From NCBI RefSeq assembly GCF_033542235.1, contig NZ_JAWRCU010000001.1, forward strand, positions 620,001-684,000: 64,000 bases of DNA, read 5' to 3'. The DNA comes from JAWRCU01 sp033542235 (GTDB lineage Bacteria; Pseudomonadota; Alphaproteobacteria; Rhizobiales; Rhizobiaceae). Under the pieces are notes generated by a model. That model had not been told where the DNA came from and ran no database searches. It worked only from the letters and a program-made list of their open reading frames with translations. Made by a program: the position numbers and the translations under genes. Below are positions 6,729 to 15,606 of this stretch, one piece after another. Position 1 is the stretch's first letter. Every line of letters begins with the position of its first letter.

Positions 6729-9700
6729 TCAATTGTCGAGCGACTTCAGGATATCGCTGATCGCGTCGGGGTTGAAAGGCTTCAGAGCCGGCTGCGAAGG
6801 GGCTTGCAGTGGCGGGAGCGGCGCACGTTCTATGTCCGATTTGCCGTCTGATTTCTGCTTGGCCGCGTCATTGGCGACGTCGGTTTCAGAGCCCGCCTTG
6901 ATCTTCTGCTGCTCCTCGGCCTTGCGCTTTTCTTCCTCCACCCGGCGCCGAGCCTCAGCCTCCTGCTGGCGACGCGCCTCATCGGCAGCAGCCTTCGCGG
7001 CATCCTCGGCCCTCGCTGCCTCGTCTGCCCTGCGCTTGGCTTCTTCCTCAACAGCGGCCTTGGCCGCTTCTTCCGCAGCCTGAGCGGCTGCGGCTCTCGC
7101 TGCCTCCTCGGCCTTGCGCCTCTCCTCAGCTGCGCGGCGCGCCTCTTCCTCTGCTCTCCTCTGGGCTTCGGCAGCCCGGTCGCGCTCGAATTGCAGCGAA
7201 GCGTAGTAGCGGACCTCGCGCCGTAGCCGCTGCTTTTCGATCAGTGAGGCCTGCAGCGCCTCGACCCGCGCCTGCTCGCGTTCCAGAGCACGCTGTGTAA
7301 GGAACTGCGCCAGCGCTTCGGTGTCGTACCTGCCGGAAAGCGCAGCGAGAGGCCCTTCGACCGTGAAGCCGACAGACGGGTCGGAGCCGACCAGCGCCTC
7401 GTCTCCGGCCGAAAAGGTCACCGACCCTGTTGCGGCAATTTGACGTGTGGTGAAATCCACCTTGAGGTCGGACGAGATCTTTGCCTTGCCGGTATCGAGC
7501 GTGACCGGCGGCGCCCTGAGCACGCCTGCGGCCAAGCTGAAGGCAACCTCGACCGTCGGCGCAGCGAGCGTGCCGGAGGACACGATAGGTGGCGCAAAGG
7601 CGGCGGTGCGCTTCGCGTCGATGTCGCGGCCAATTTTATCGGCGCCGGCAAGCAAAGCAGGGAAGGCATCGGCGTTGATGTGCGGGATCTCGAGCTTCTC
7701 GAGCGTCGCGGTGCCCGAGCCGGATAGTGACGCAAACAGCGCCTCGACCGACTTGCCGGTAGCCGTCAGCGATGCGGTGAGGTCACCCTGCCCGCTTAAG
7801 CCGCTTCCCTCGAACAACTGACCGAGATCCGCACCGGCGAGCTTGAACTGCGTGGATACGAGCGCACTGCCATCGTTGTTTTTCGCCTCGAGCAGGCCCG
7901 TGAGCGCGCCCCCGTCCAGCTTACCGGTCAGATCGGAGAACCGGATGCCGTCCGGCAGGACGGCAGCCTGCACATGGGCATCCTCGATCTGACCGAACAG
8001 GCCTGCCGATACCGAGCTGAAGCTCAGATCGAGGTCCGCCGTGAACGGCAAGGCAGCCTTCGGCTGGAACGGCGTCGATGGCCAGCCGTTTGCCGCAGGA
8101 TGCAGTGCCGCCTCACCGACCACCATCGCCGCGACCGGCTGCAGGTCCAGTGCGGCAACGGCCAGATCCCCGGAAAGGTGAGGCACACCCTCCTTCATCT
8201 CGGCATTGATATCGCCGGACACCGGGCCATCTGCCACCACGCCCTCGATCTTCGACATGACGAGCAGGCGTTTGTCGTAGTCGATGTCGGCCTTGAGCGA
8301 TACCGGCGTGCCGTAGCCCATGCCGGGGAAACTCAGCCCAGTCATCATGAGCCACGGCTCCAGGTCTGCGGCCTCGATGCTTACGGCACCTTTGGCGGAG
8401 CCGAGCCCGTCCACCATCTTCAGCGTGCCGTCGAAGGTGGTCTGCATGTCCTCGCCGGTGAAGTCGAGCTTGGTCTTCAGGCCTGAGGCGAGCGTGCCTT
8501 CGGCAGTGAGCGTGGACTGCGCGCTGCCGGCGAGCTGGAGCGGCAAGGCGGGCAGGCCGTAGAGTGCCATTAGCGGGCCGGATTCGTCGTTCTCGGCCGA
8601 GAAGGAGAGCTTCATCGGCGCGTTGTCGATGGCGTCCAGCGCGCCGCTGCCGGAAGCTGTCAACGTGAAGGCGGTGCCTCCAGCCTTGCCGTTCGCGCTG
8701 ATCGCAACGCCGTTGCTGCCGTCGTCATTGCGTGCCGCCGTCCCGACGAGATCGATCTCGGTGTCCTTGAAAAGGCGGGCATAGGATTTCGCCCGCTTGT
8801 CCAGTTCCGTAAGCAGCGGGTTACGCGGAAATTGGCCAGCCAGCTGCTCGATCATCGGCGCAAGATCCACCGAGATGACCGAGACGTCGATGTTGCCCTG
8901 CGGGCGATCGGCAAAGCTCGTCACCTTGCCGGTGGCGCTAACCGTCGCGCCGGCGAGCCCACCTATCGACAGCCTGTCGATCTCGAGGTCGCCCTCGTGG
9001 ACCCGCAGCGCCGTGTCGATGCTGTCCGCCGTCAGACCATTGGCGCTCACCGGTCCCGCCTTGAGATTGATGTCGAGGTCGCGGTCAGCGAAGCGCTCGC
9101 CGCCGGTGTTGCTGACGAACAGCGACGAGAAGGCTGCCAGCCCTTCGACATCGAGTGCGTCGCCCGTCAGCGCTACGCGCATCGACGGGTTGGCATCTGC
9201 GGGACTGCTGTTTTCGATGTCGCCGTGGAACTTCGCCTTGCCGAGGATCAGCTCCAGATTGCTGAAGAGCTGCCGCTGCTCGGTGAGGTCGACCTTGGCG
9301 TTGAAGCCGGCGGCCGGCAGCCGCCTGATCGCCTCGTCGACATCCTTGGATAGCCATGCTGCGAAGCCCGAGGGCTGGCCGACGGCAAGCAGCATGGAGC
9401 CGTTGAAGCCGAAATGGTCCTCGTCGGATCTGAGCAGTCCCGAGACTTCAAGAGCCGTGCGGCCGGGCAGCGCCGCCGAAAGCGCTTTCAGGTTCCAGCC
9501 ATCGGGCGCAGGCTCGGCCTGCAGCTTCACGTCGCGGATGGTGGTGTCGCCCGCGACTACCGCGGGCAGGTCGACATCTATCAATCCAGGGATTGTCGGT
9601 CGCGGCAGCTCCATCAGTGCCGTCCGCAGAGCCGCGACCCGGTCCTTGAGCGTGAGGCCGGCAGGCTTCTTGTCCGGCATGACCGCATCATCGAACTGGA

Positions 9701-10682
9701 CTTGCGCACCGGTCGCCTTCACCTCGAAGCGGGATTCGGCAGTGAAGGCGAGGAATGCCGAGCCATCGGCTGTATAGGGATCGTTCAGCGGCCCCGTTTC
9801 AAAGCGGAACTCGTCGAAGGCGAGCCGCTGGTGGTCGAGATCGAGCTTGCCGCGCACGCGCCAGGCGGGCGGCTCGGCCTTCGCCGGCTCGGCGGGCGCT
9901 GCACCCCCTGCCGCTTTGTTCTCAGCCGTGCCTTTGGCCTTGGCCTCGCGCGCCTCGATGCGGAACGTGCCGGCATATTGCGCCGCGCCGTGATCGAGAT
10001 GCACGTCGCCATCGGTTTCGACGGCGATCGGGTAGACCATCGGCTCGGCCCTCACCCTCAATCGCATCGAGCCCTTTTCGTCGACCTTGCCGGTCGACAG
10101 TCCGATCCCCGTGCGAATCCCGTCGAGCCTCAGCGATCCATCGACACGCCACGGTCCGTCGAGAGCCTTCGCCGAAACCTCGGTATTGATCTCCGTGAGC
10201 ATGTGGTCGCGGCCGCTTGCCGCGTGCCTGATCTTCACCTGTCCTTCGGTAATCGTCAGCTTCTCGATGGAGATCTGCGATGGATTCAACGGACTCGAGG
10301 GCCTGACAGCCCAGTCGATCTTGCCGTCGCCATCGACCGCCACCGTCATTTTCGGGCGGACGAGCCGCATGTCGAAGATCAGGAATTCGCCACGCATGAA
10401 GGGCGCAAGCTCGGAATCCATCGAGAATTCCTCGACTGTCATTGCCGGCTCGCCGTTTTGCCCGCCGCCGACCGCCACGTCGGTAAAGGTGACGGACGGA
10501 AAGGGCAGCAGCCTTGCCGTAGCGTGACCCTGGACAGTGACGTTGCGACCCAGGATCGCGCTCGCCTCGCGCTCGAAATCGGCCCGGTAGCTGGTCCAAT
10601 CGACGAAATAAGGCCCTACCAGCGCCAGGGTCAGCGCCAGCACCAGAAGGCCGCCAAAGATCACAAACAGCCGCGCGAGCAA
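6729..10682 (-). CDS. AsmA-family envelope protein with C-terminal coiled coil
   Basis: A 1317-residue protein anchored by an N-terminal membrane helix (LFVIFGGLLVLALTLALVG) and followed by the AsmA N-terminal signature (PYFVDWTSYRADFEREA, ILGRNV). The body is a long repetitive beta-rich region ending in the AsmA_2/AsmA-like C-terminal fold (about residues 900-1100). AsmA/TamB-like proteins span the periplasm and are implicated in lipid transport between membranes. Residues about 1125-1260 form an Ala/Glu/Arg-rich coiled coil absent from typical AsmA, then a Pro-rich tail ending SDILKSLDN. The start is TTG (10680-10682) behind AGGGGAGCG. Single-gene unit. Confidence 0.9.
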   Translation of the reverse strand: MLARLFVIFGGLLVLALTLALVGPYFVDWTSYRADFEREASAILGRNVTVQGHATARLLPFPSVTFTDVAVGGGQNGEPAMTVEEFSMDSELAPFMRGEFLIFDMRLVRPKMTVAVDGDGKIDWAVRPSSPLNPSQISIEKLTITEGQVKIRHAASGRDHMLTEINTEVSAKALDGPWRVDGSLRLDGIRTGIGLSTGKVDEKGSMRLRVRAEPMVYPIAVETDGDVHLDHGAAQYAGTFRIEAREAKAKGTAENKAAGGAAPAEPAKAEPPAWRVRGKLDLDHQRLAFDEFRFETGPLNDPYTADGSAFLAFTAESRFEVKATGAQVQFDDAVMPDKKPAGLTLKDRVAALRTALMELPRPTIPGLIDVDLPAVVAGDTTIRDVKLQAEPAPDGWNLKALSAALPGRTALEVSGLLRSDEDHFGFNGSMLLAVGQPSGFAAWLSKDVDEAIRRLPAAGFNAKVDLTEQRQLFSNLELILGKAKFHGDIENSSPADANPSMRVALTGDALDVEGLAAFSSLFVSNTGGERFADRDLDINLKAGPVSANGLTADSIDTALRVHEGDLEIDRLSIGGLAGATVSATGKVTSFADRPQGNIDVSVISVDLAPMIEQLAGQFPRNPLLTELDKRAKSYARLFKDTEIDLVGTAARNDDGSNGVAISANGKAGGTAFTLTASGSGALDAIDNAPMKLSFSAENDESGPLMALYGLPALPLQLAGSAQSTLTAEGTLASGLKTKLDFTGEDMQTTFDGTLKMVDGLGSAKGAVSIEAADLEPWLMMTGLSFPGMGYGTPVSLKADIDYDKRLLVMSKIEGVVADGPVSGDINAEMKEGVPHLSGDLAVAALDLQPVAAMVVGEAALHPAANGWPSTPFQPKAALPFTADLDLSFSSVSAGLFGQIEDAHVQAAVLPDGIRFSDLTGKLDGGALTGLLEAKNNDGSALVSTQFKLAGADLGQLFEGSGLSGQGDLTASLTATGKSVEALFASLSGSGTATLEKLEIPHINADAFPALLAGADKIGRDIDAKRTAAFAPPIVSSGTLAAPTVEVAFSLAAGVLRAPPVTLDTGKAKISSDLKVDFTTRQIAATGSVTFSAGDEALVGSDPSVGFTVEGPLAALSGRYDTEALAQFLTQRALEREQARVEALQASLIEKQRLRREVRYYASLQFERDRAAEAQRRAEEEARRAAEERRKAEEAARAAAAQAAEEAAKAAVEEEAKRRADEAARAEDAAKAAADEARRQQEAEARRRVEEEKRKAEEQQKIKAGSETDVANDAAKQKSDGKSDIERAPLPPLQAPSQPALKPFNPDAISDILKSLDN

Positions 10683-10792
10683 GACGCTCCCCTTGTAGCT
10701 CCGTTGTCGGAGAAAACCAGCCGCACTCTAGCTGCATCAGTCTGTCGATAAAGTGGCACGTTGGGCAAGGGCTGCGGCCGCAAACACACGGA

Positions 10793-11716
10793 TCATTTAC
10801 CCCTGTGCTCATGATCGGCGATCACGTCTTCGATCACCTGGCGGGGCGTTTTCGCTTCCAGCGGGTTGACGTTCACCTGCCCGGCAAGCGTGATCAGCGC
10901 CTTCCAGAGTGTCCAGCCCCGTCCACGGGCCCAGGTCGCATCATTCAGCGGCAGGGCCTTGCGGAATGCGTCCCGGCTTTTCCTGTCAAACAGGGTCCAG
11001 GCGATCGCCAGGTCACAAGCGGGATCGCCCACGGCGGAGCAGCCGAAGTCTATGACGGCGGTTAGCCAGCCATGATTGACGAGCAAATTGCCCCAGGCAA
11101 CGTCTCCATGCACCCAGACGGGCGAGCCGCGCCACGTGGCCGCGAGAGCGGCCTCCCAAACTGCGGTTGCAGCCTCGGCGTCGATCCTGCCGTCGAGCTC
11201 CGGGATCGCTCGCCGGGTCTCGGCATCATAGACCGAAAGCGATCCGCCGCGGAAGAAGCTGTGTGGGCCGGGCGGCGGTCCGCCGCCGGCATCGATCCTC
11301 TGCAATGCTGTCAGGAATCCCGCCAATTCGACCGCAAATTCGCCTAGGTTGGCGATCCGCCCGATAGTGGCGGTCTCGCCCTCGATCCAGCCATAGACAG
11401 ACCAGGGCCAGGCATAGCCTTCGCCGGGCGCTCCCATCGCCAGGGGCACAGGAATAGGGAGAGGCAGACGAGGCGCGAGCCTCGGCAACCAGCGATGCTC
11501 CTTCTCGACCTGCGCCGCATAACGCTCCGCGCTCGGCATCCGCACGACCATGTGCGGGCCCAAGTGAAAGGTCCTGTTGTCCCAGCCGGCGGGTTCGACC
11601 GGCTTGATGGGGAGGTCCGCCCACTGGGGGAACTGCCTGACAATCAGCCTGGCGACCAACGAGACGTCGATGTCGATCCTGTCGGAGGTGGCCTTGGCCG
11701 CCTGCTCCGCTCTCAT
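10793..11716 (-). CDS. Aminoglycoside-phosphotransferase-fold kinase in a sugar ABC operon
   Basis: A 307-residue cytosolic kinase of the APH/ChoK fold. The catalytic loop reads VWVHGDVAWGNLLV (Brenner motif HGDxxxxN) and the metal-binding segment is VIDFGCSAVGDPACDLA. Its ATG overlaps the stop of the upstream permease gene (ATGA), so the kinase is translationally coupled to a ribose-type importer. Family members phosphorylate aminoglycosides, homoserine, choline, methylthioribose or other alcohols. The context suggests phosphorylation of the imported compound rather than drug resistance, but that is inference. Confidence 0.82.
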   Translation of the reverse strand: MRAEQAAKATSDRIDIDVSLVARLIVRQFPQWADLPIKPVEPAGWDNRTFHLGPHMVVRMPSAERYAAQVEKEHRWLPRLAPRLPLPIPVPLAMGAPGEGYAWPWSVYGWIEGETATIGRIANLGEFAVELAGFLTALQRIDAGGGPPPGPHSFFRGGSLSVYDAETRRAIPELDGRIDAEAATAVWEAALAATWRGSPVWVHGDVAWGNLLVNHGWLTAVIDFGCSAVGDPACDLAIAWTLFDRKSRDAFRKALPLNDATWARGRGWTLWKALITLAGQVNVNPLEAKTPRQVIEDVIADHEHRGK

Positions 11717-12729
11717 CGTCTCACGCGCGACTTCAGCCAGCGGTCGAAGGTGACGGCGAAGACCAGGATCAGGCCGATGACGATGCTCTGCGTGTAGGAC
11801 GAGACATTGTTGAATTGCAGCCCGTTCTGCAGCACGCCGATCAGCGCCGCGCCGACCACGGTCCCGCCGACGCTGCCGATGCCGCCGAACAGCGACGTGC
11901 CGCCTATGACCACCGCCGAGATCACGGTGAGTTCGTAGCCGATACCGGCGACCGCCTCGGAGGAATTGAGCCTGGCTGACAGCACAAAGGCGGCGAGGCC
12001 GGAAAAAAAGCCGACGATCACATAGACCGAGACCAGGATGCGGTCGACGCGAAGGCCGGATAGCCGCGCCGCCTCGGCGTTGCCGCCGACGGCATAGACG
12101 GCTCGACCGTAGCGCGTGTAGCGCAAGACGATGTGGCAGAGCACCGCAGCGATTGCGAAGATGATGACGGGCACGGGCACGGGGCCGATCAGGCCGGTGC
12201 CGAACCAGCGCATCGCGGGATTGAAGCCCGAGATCGGGCCGCCATTGGAGATCGTCAGCGTCAGGCCCCGAAAGACGGTGAGGCCGCCGAGCGTGACGAC
12301 GAAAGGCGGCACCTTCAGCCGGGTGATGGCCAACCCTTGCAATCCGCCGGCCGCCGCACCGACCGCCACAGCGGCGAGCAGCGCCGCGAACCAGCCAAAT
12401 CCTTGCGCGCCGGAATTCTCGAGCGAGAGCGTATTGGCCGTGCCGCCCTTCGCGACAACAGCCGCGACCATGCCGCAGAGCGCGAGCAGCGAGCCCACCG
12501 ACAGATCGATGCCGGCGGTCAGGATGACGAACGTCATGCCCAAGGCGATCAGCCCGGTTATGGAAATCTGCCTGAGAATGTTGAACAGGTTGATCGGGTC
12601 GATGAAGGTCGGCTTCATTGCCGTAAAGACGATCATCAGCGCGACGAGAAAGAGCAATGGGCCGAAATTCACCAGCAGGCGGGCGAAATTGATAGTGCCG
12701 CGTTCGACCGGCTCGGTCGTGTCAGTCAT
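11713..12729 (-). CDS. Sugar ABC transporter permease (RbsC family)
   Basis: A 338-residue inner-membrane permease of the BPD_transp_2 (ribose/xylose/arabinose) family, with about eight to ten hydrophobic helices. Recognisable segments are ITGLIALGMTFVILTAGIDL, SVGSLLALCGM and the cytoplasmic coupling region GRAVYAVGGNAEAARLSGLR. It overlaps the ATPase gene upstream and the kinase gene downstream by four bases each. It forms the channel, probably as a homodimer, with the ATPase at 12726 and the binding protein at 14401. Confidence 0.93.
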   Translation of the reverse strand: MTDTTEPVERGTINFARLLVNFGPLLFLVALMIVFTAMKPTFIDPINLFNILRQISITGLIALGMTFVILTAGIDLSVGSLLALCGMVAAVVAKGGTANTLSLENSGAQGFGWFAALLAAVAVGAAAGGLQGLAITRLKVPPFVVTLGGLTVFRGLTLTISNGGPISGFNPAMRWFGTGLIGPVPVPVIIFAIAAVLCHIVLRYTRYGRAVYAVGGNAEAARLSGLRVDRILVSVYVIVGFFSGLAAFVLSARLNSSEAVAGIGYELTVISAVVIGGTSLFGGIGSVGGTVVGAALIGVLQNGLQFNNVSSYTQSIVIGLILVFAVTFDRWLKSRVRR

Positions 12730-14306
12730 GCCGCCTCCCCTTGTGGCTGATCGAGCGCCATCAGTTCCATCAGCTTCTCCTCGGTCGCCTCGACGCCCGC
12801 CATCTCGCCGGTGATGCGGCCCTGCCGCATGGTCACGATACGATCGCTCACGGCAAGCACTTCGGGCAGTTCCGAGGAGATCATCATCACGGCTATGCCG
12901 CGCGCCGCAAGTTGCACCAGTATCTGGTGCACCTCGGCCTTGGCGCCGACATCGACGCCGCGCGTCGGCTCATCGACGATCAGCACCTTCGGATCGCGGG
13001 CCAGCCATCGTGCCAATATGACCTTCTGCTGGTTGCCGCCCGAGAGCCCCTCGATCGCCTGCTCGGGGGACGCCATGCGAATCGACAGCATCTTCCTGAA
13101 ACCGGCCAGCGCCTCGCGCTCGCGCCGTTCCGCCATCAGGCCGAAGCGGTTCGAGAAGGCGCCAAGCGAAGCGATGGAGAAATTGTGCTGGATGCCGAGC
13201 GCGGCGAAAATCGCCTGCTGCTTGCGGTCCTCCGGAACCAGCCCGATGCCAAGTGCCACGGCTTCGCTGGGCGAGGCAGGCGCAATCGGCTTGCCATCCA
13301 GAACCATCGTGCCGGCCGCGATGCGGTCGGCGCCGAAGATGGCGCGTGCGAGTTCCGTTCGCCCGGAGCCGACAAGGCCGGCAACACCCAGAACTTCCCC
13401 TGCCCTCAGATCAAGGTCGACGCCGTCCAGCACGATGGCATGCGGCGCCTCGGGATCGCGGATCGTGCGCAAGCCGCGGACCGAGAGACGCACATCGCCG
13501 GCTCTCTGGCGCTCGGTCGGCTTCGCATAGAGTTCGGAGGCGGCCCGGCCAACCATCCGCTCGATGATCCTGGGCAGCGAAATAGGCCGCCCGCCGTCGC
13601 GGTCGAGATGGCCGGCGAGCCGACCGTCACGCAGCACGGTCATGCGATCGCAGATGGCCGAGGCTTCCTCCAGCCTGTGCGTAACGAACATGATCGAGAC
13701 GCCGTCCTTGCGCAGCCGGCCCATGATCGACAGCAGGCGCTGCACCTCGGTTTCCGTCAGCGCCGAGGTCGGCTCGTCCATGATGATGAGCCGGCTCTCC
13801 AGCGACAATGCCCGCGCGATCTCCACCATCTGCTGCTCGGCGACCGAGAGCGCCGAAACAGGCGTCCGCGGATCGATGGCGAGGCCGACGCGCGCGAGAA
13901 TGCTGCGCGAGGCCTCGCCCATGCGGCGCCAGTTTACCAGGCCCAGACGGCCAAGCGACGCGCGTCCCACAAATATGTTTTCGGCGACGGTGAGGGCCGG
14001 GATCAGACTCAATTCCTGATAGATCGTGACAATGCCGTGACGCTTCGCCTCCAGGGGATCGGAAGGCTTGTATTCCTGGCCGTCGAACAGAATCCGGCCG
14101 GTGGAGGGGGGCATCACTCCAGACAGGATCTTGAGCAGCGTCGACTTGCCGGCGCCGTTCTCGCCAAGCAGGCCGAGAATCTCGCCGCGCCGCACCTCGA
14201 GCGAGACGTCGCTCAGCGCCGTCACGCCCGGGAAATGCTTGGTGATACCCTCTACCGCAAGCAGCACATCGACCGAAGGCGCCACGGCGGCTTCTGATGA
14301 GGACAA
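12726..14306 (-). CDS. Sugar ABC transporter ATP-binding protein (RbsA/MglA family)
   Basis: A 526-residue tandem ATPase. The first nucleotide-binding domain has Walker A GENGAGKST, the ABC signature region LSVAEQQMVEIARAL and Walker B LIIMDEPTSALTE. The second has the degenerate P-loop GLVGSGRTELARAIFG, signature LSGGNQQKVILARWL and Walker B VLIVDEPTRGVD, a pattern typical of RbsA-like proteins. The start is TTG at 14304-14306 with GGAGAAG in front. It is the second gene of the importer operon, about 95 bp after the binding-protein gene. Confidence 0.94.
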   Translation of the reverse strand: MSSSEAAVAPSVDVLLAVEGITKHFPGVTALSDVSLEVRRGEILGLLGENGAGKSTLLKILSGVMPPSTGRILFDGQEYKPSDPLEAKRHGIVTIYQELSLIPALTVAENIFVGRASLGRLGLVNWRRMGEASRSILARVGLAIDPRTPVSALSVAEQQMVEIARALSLESRLIIMDEPTSALTETEVQRLLSIMGRLRKDGVSIMFVTHRLEEASAICDRMTVLRDGRLAGHLDRDGGRPISLPRIIERMVGRAASELYAKPTERQRAGDVRLSVRGLRTIRDPEAPHAIVLDGVDLDLRAGEVLGVAGLVGSGRTELARAIFGADRIAAGTMVLDGKPIAPASPSEAVALGIGLVPEDRKQQAIFAALGIQHNFSIASLGAFSNRFGLMAERREREALAGFRKMLSIRMASPEQAIEGLSGGNQQKVILARWLARDPKVLIVDEPTRGVDVGAKAEVHQILVQLAARGIAVMMISSELPEVLAVSDRIVTMRQGRITGEMAGVEATEEKLMELMALDQPQGEAA

Positions 14307-14400
14307 GCGCTTCTCCGAAACGGATTATGACAATGGACGTTGCGGCCGAGCCGGCATGATCGCGCGACCCGGCCGCAAACGGATTATTGGAAAGACCGCT

Positions 14401-15348
14401 CTACTTGGTCTCGCCGATGCGCTCGGCCTTGTCGAGGTTGTCCTTGCTGATGACCTCCGGCGTCAGCAGCACGAGCTTGTTCTCCGGCTCCTTCTTGTCG
14501 CGGGCATAGGCAACGGCGATGCGCACGGCGGTGCGGGACTGTTCGCCCGGGAACTGCTCGACGGTGCCAGCGAGCTTGCCTTCCTTGACCGCGACCAGCG
14601 CCTCCGGCAATGCGTCGAAACCATAGATCTTCACGTCGTTGAAACCGCGTGCGGCGCAGGCCTCGGCAGCGCCGAGCGCCATGTCGTCATTGGCGCAGAT
14701 GATGGCGTCTGGCTTGCCGTTGGCTGCGAGCCCCGCCTCGGTCACGCTCAGCGCCTCGGCACGGGCGAAGTTCGCCGTCTGCTCGTAGACGATCTGGTAC
14801 TTGTCCTTCAGGGGATCGAGCACATTGTGCACGCCCTTGTTGCGGTCGATTGCCGGGCCGGCGCCGGGCTGCCCCTGCAGGTGGAACAGCTTGGCGCCGT
14901 TCGGGAAGTCCTTGACCATCGCCTGCGCTTCGGCCTCGCCGCCCTTCACGTTGTCGGCCCCCACATGGGCGAGGATGCCTTCGACGCCGTCGACGCGGCG
15001 GTCGATCGTCACCACCGGCACGCCGGCCTGCACGGCCTGCTCGAGCGCCGGCGCCAGCGCGTTGACGTCAAGCGGCGAGATCACGATGGCGTTGACCTTC
15101 TGCACGACGGCCGATTCGATGTCGGCGGTCTGCTTGGGTGCGGAGTTCTGCCCGTCGCTCTCGATCAGGTTGACGCCTTGCTCCTGAGCTTCCGCTTTGA
15201 TCTGGTTCAGCATGTGTACGAAAAAAGGAAAGCTGAGGCTCGGTACCGAGCCGAGGATCGTCAGCTTGTCCTGGCCGAAGGCCGCGGGCGCCGCGACGGC
15301 AAGCGCACCGAAGGCCGCCGACGACATCAAAAACTCGCGTCTGTTCAT
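14401..15348 (-). CDS. Sugar ABC transporter substrate-binding protein (RbsB family)
   Basis: A 315-residue periplasmic binding protein. The leader MNRREFLMSSAAFGALAVAA looks like a Tat-type or long Sec signal, cleaved after the AFG/A region. The mature part is the Peripla_BP_4 fold, with ADIESAVVQKVNAIVISPLD and VVTIDRRVDG near the hinge and IICANDDMALGAAEA in the second lobe. The start is fixed by GGGAGGAAAAAT before the ATG at 15346-15348. It is the first gene of the operon binding protein - ATPase - permease - kinase. Ligand unknown; ribose, galactose, inositol or polyols are typical of the family. Confidence 0.93.
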   Translation of the reverse strand: MNRREFLMSSAAFGALAVAAPAAFGQDKLTILGSVPSLSFPFFVHMLNQIKAEAQEQGVNLIESDGQNSAPKQTADIESAVVQKVNAIVISPLDVNALAPALEQAVQAGVPVVTIDRRVDGVEGILAHVGADNVKGGEAEAQAMVKDFPNGAKLFHLQGQPGAGPAIDRNKGVHNVLDPLKDKYQIVYEQTANFARAEALSVTEAGLAANGKPDAIICANDDMALGAAEACAARGFNDVKIYGFDALPEALVAVKEGKLAGTVEQFPGEQSRTAVRIAVAYARDKKEPENKLVLLTPEVISKDNLDKAERIGETK

Positions 15349-15606
15349 ATTTTTCCTCCCTGGCAACCGGCCCACGGCAACGGCTCCACCCTGTTCCACG
15401 CCGGCGGCCGACCGTAGCGCAAGGTCGAACGCCTGCGCAAGGACGCCAGAGCCGGTTGGACCAACAAGTCGGACAAATCGGAGCACGCCGCACTGCGCAG
15501 CCTGGGCTGTAGGTAGTGGGCACGATCTGCGAAGCCCTGCGAATCCGATCGGCAGTTCAGGACGATGGCACCGCCGGCACCACCAAACACTGTGATCGTC
15601 GACCGA

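Noticed and set aside
9414..10751. Long plus-strand open frame (445 codons) antisense to the AsmA gene
   Set aside because: It is a mirror frame of a G+C-rich gene: Arg/His-rich, with no domain and no ribosome-binding site, while the minus-strand frame has clear AsmA features.
10793..11716. Antibiotic resistance gene (aminoglycoside phosphotransferase)
   Set aside because: The fold matches, but the gene is coupled to a sugar importer and the family has many non-drug substrates, so a resistance call is not supported.
12741..14297. Long plus-strand frame antisense to the ABC ATPase
   Set aside because: The minus strand carries both complete nucleotide-binding domains; the plus frame is low-complexity and unrelated to any family.
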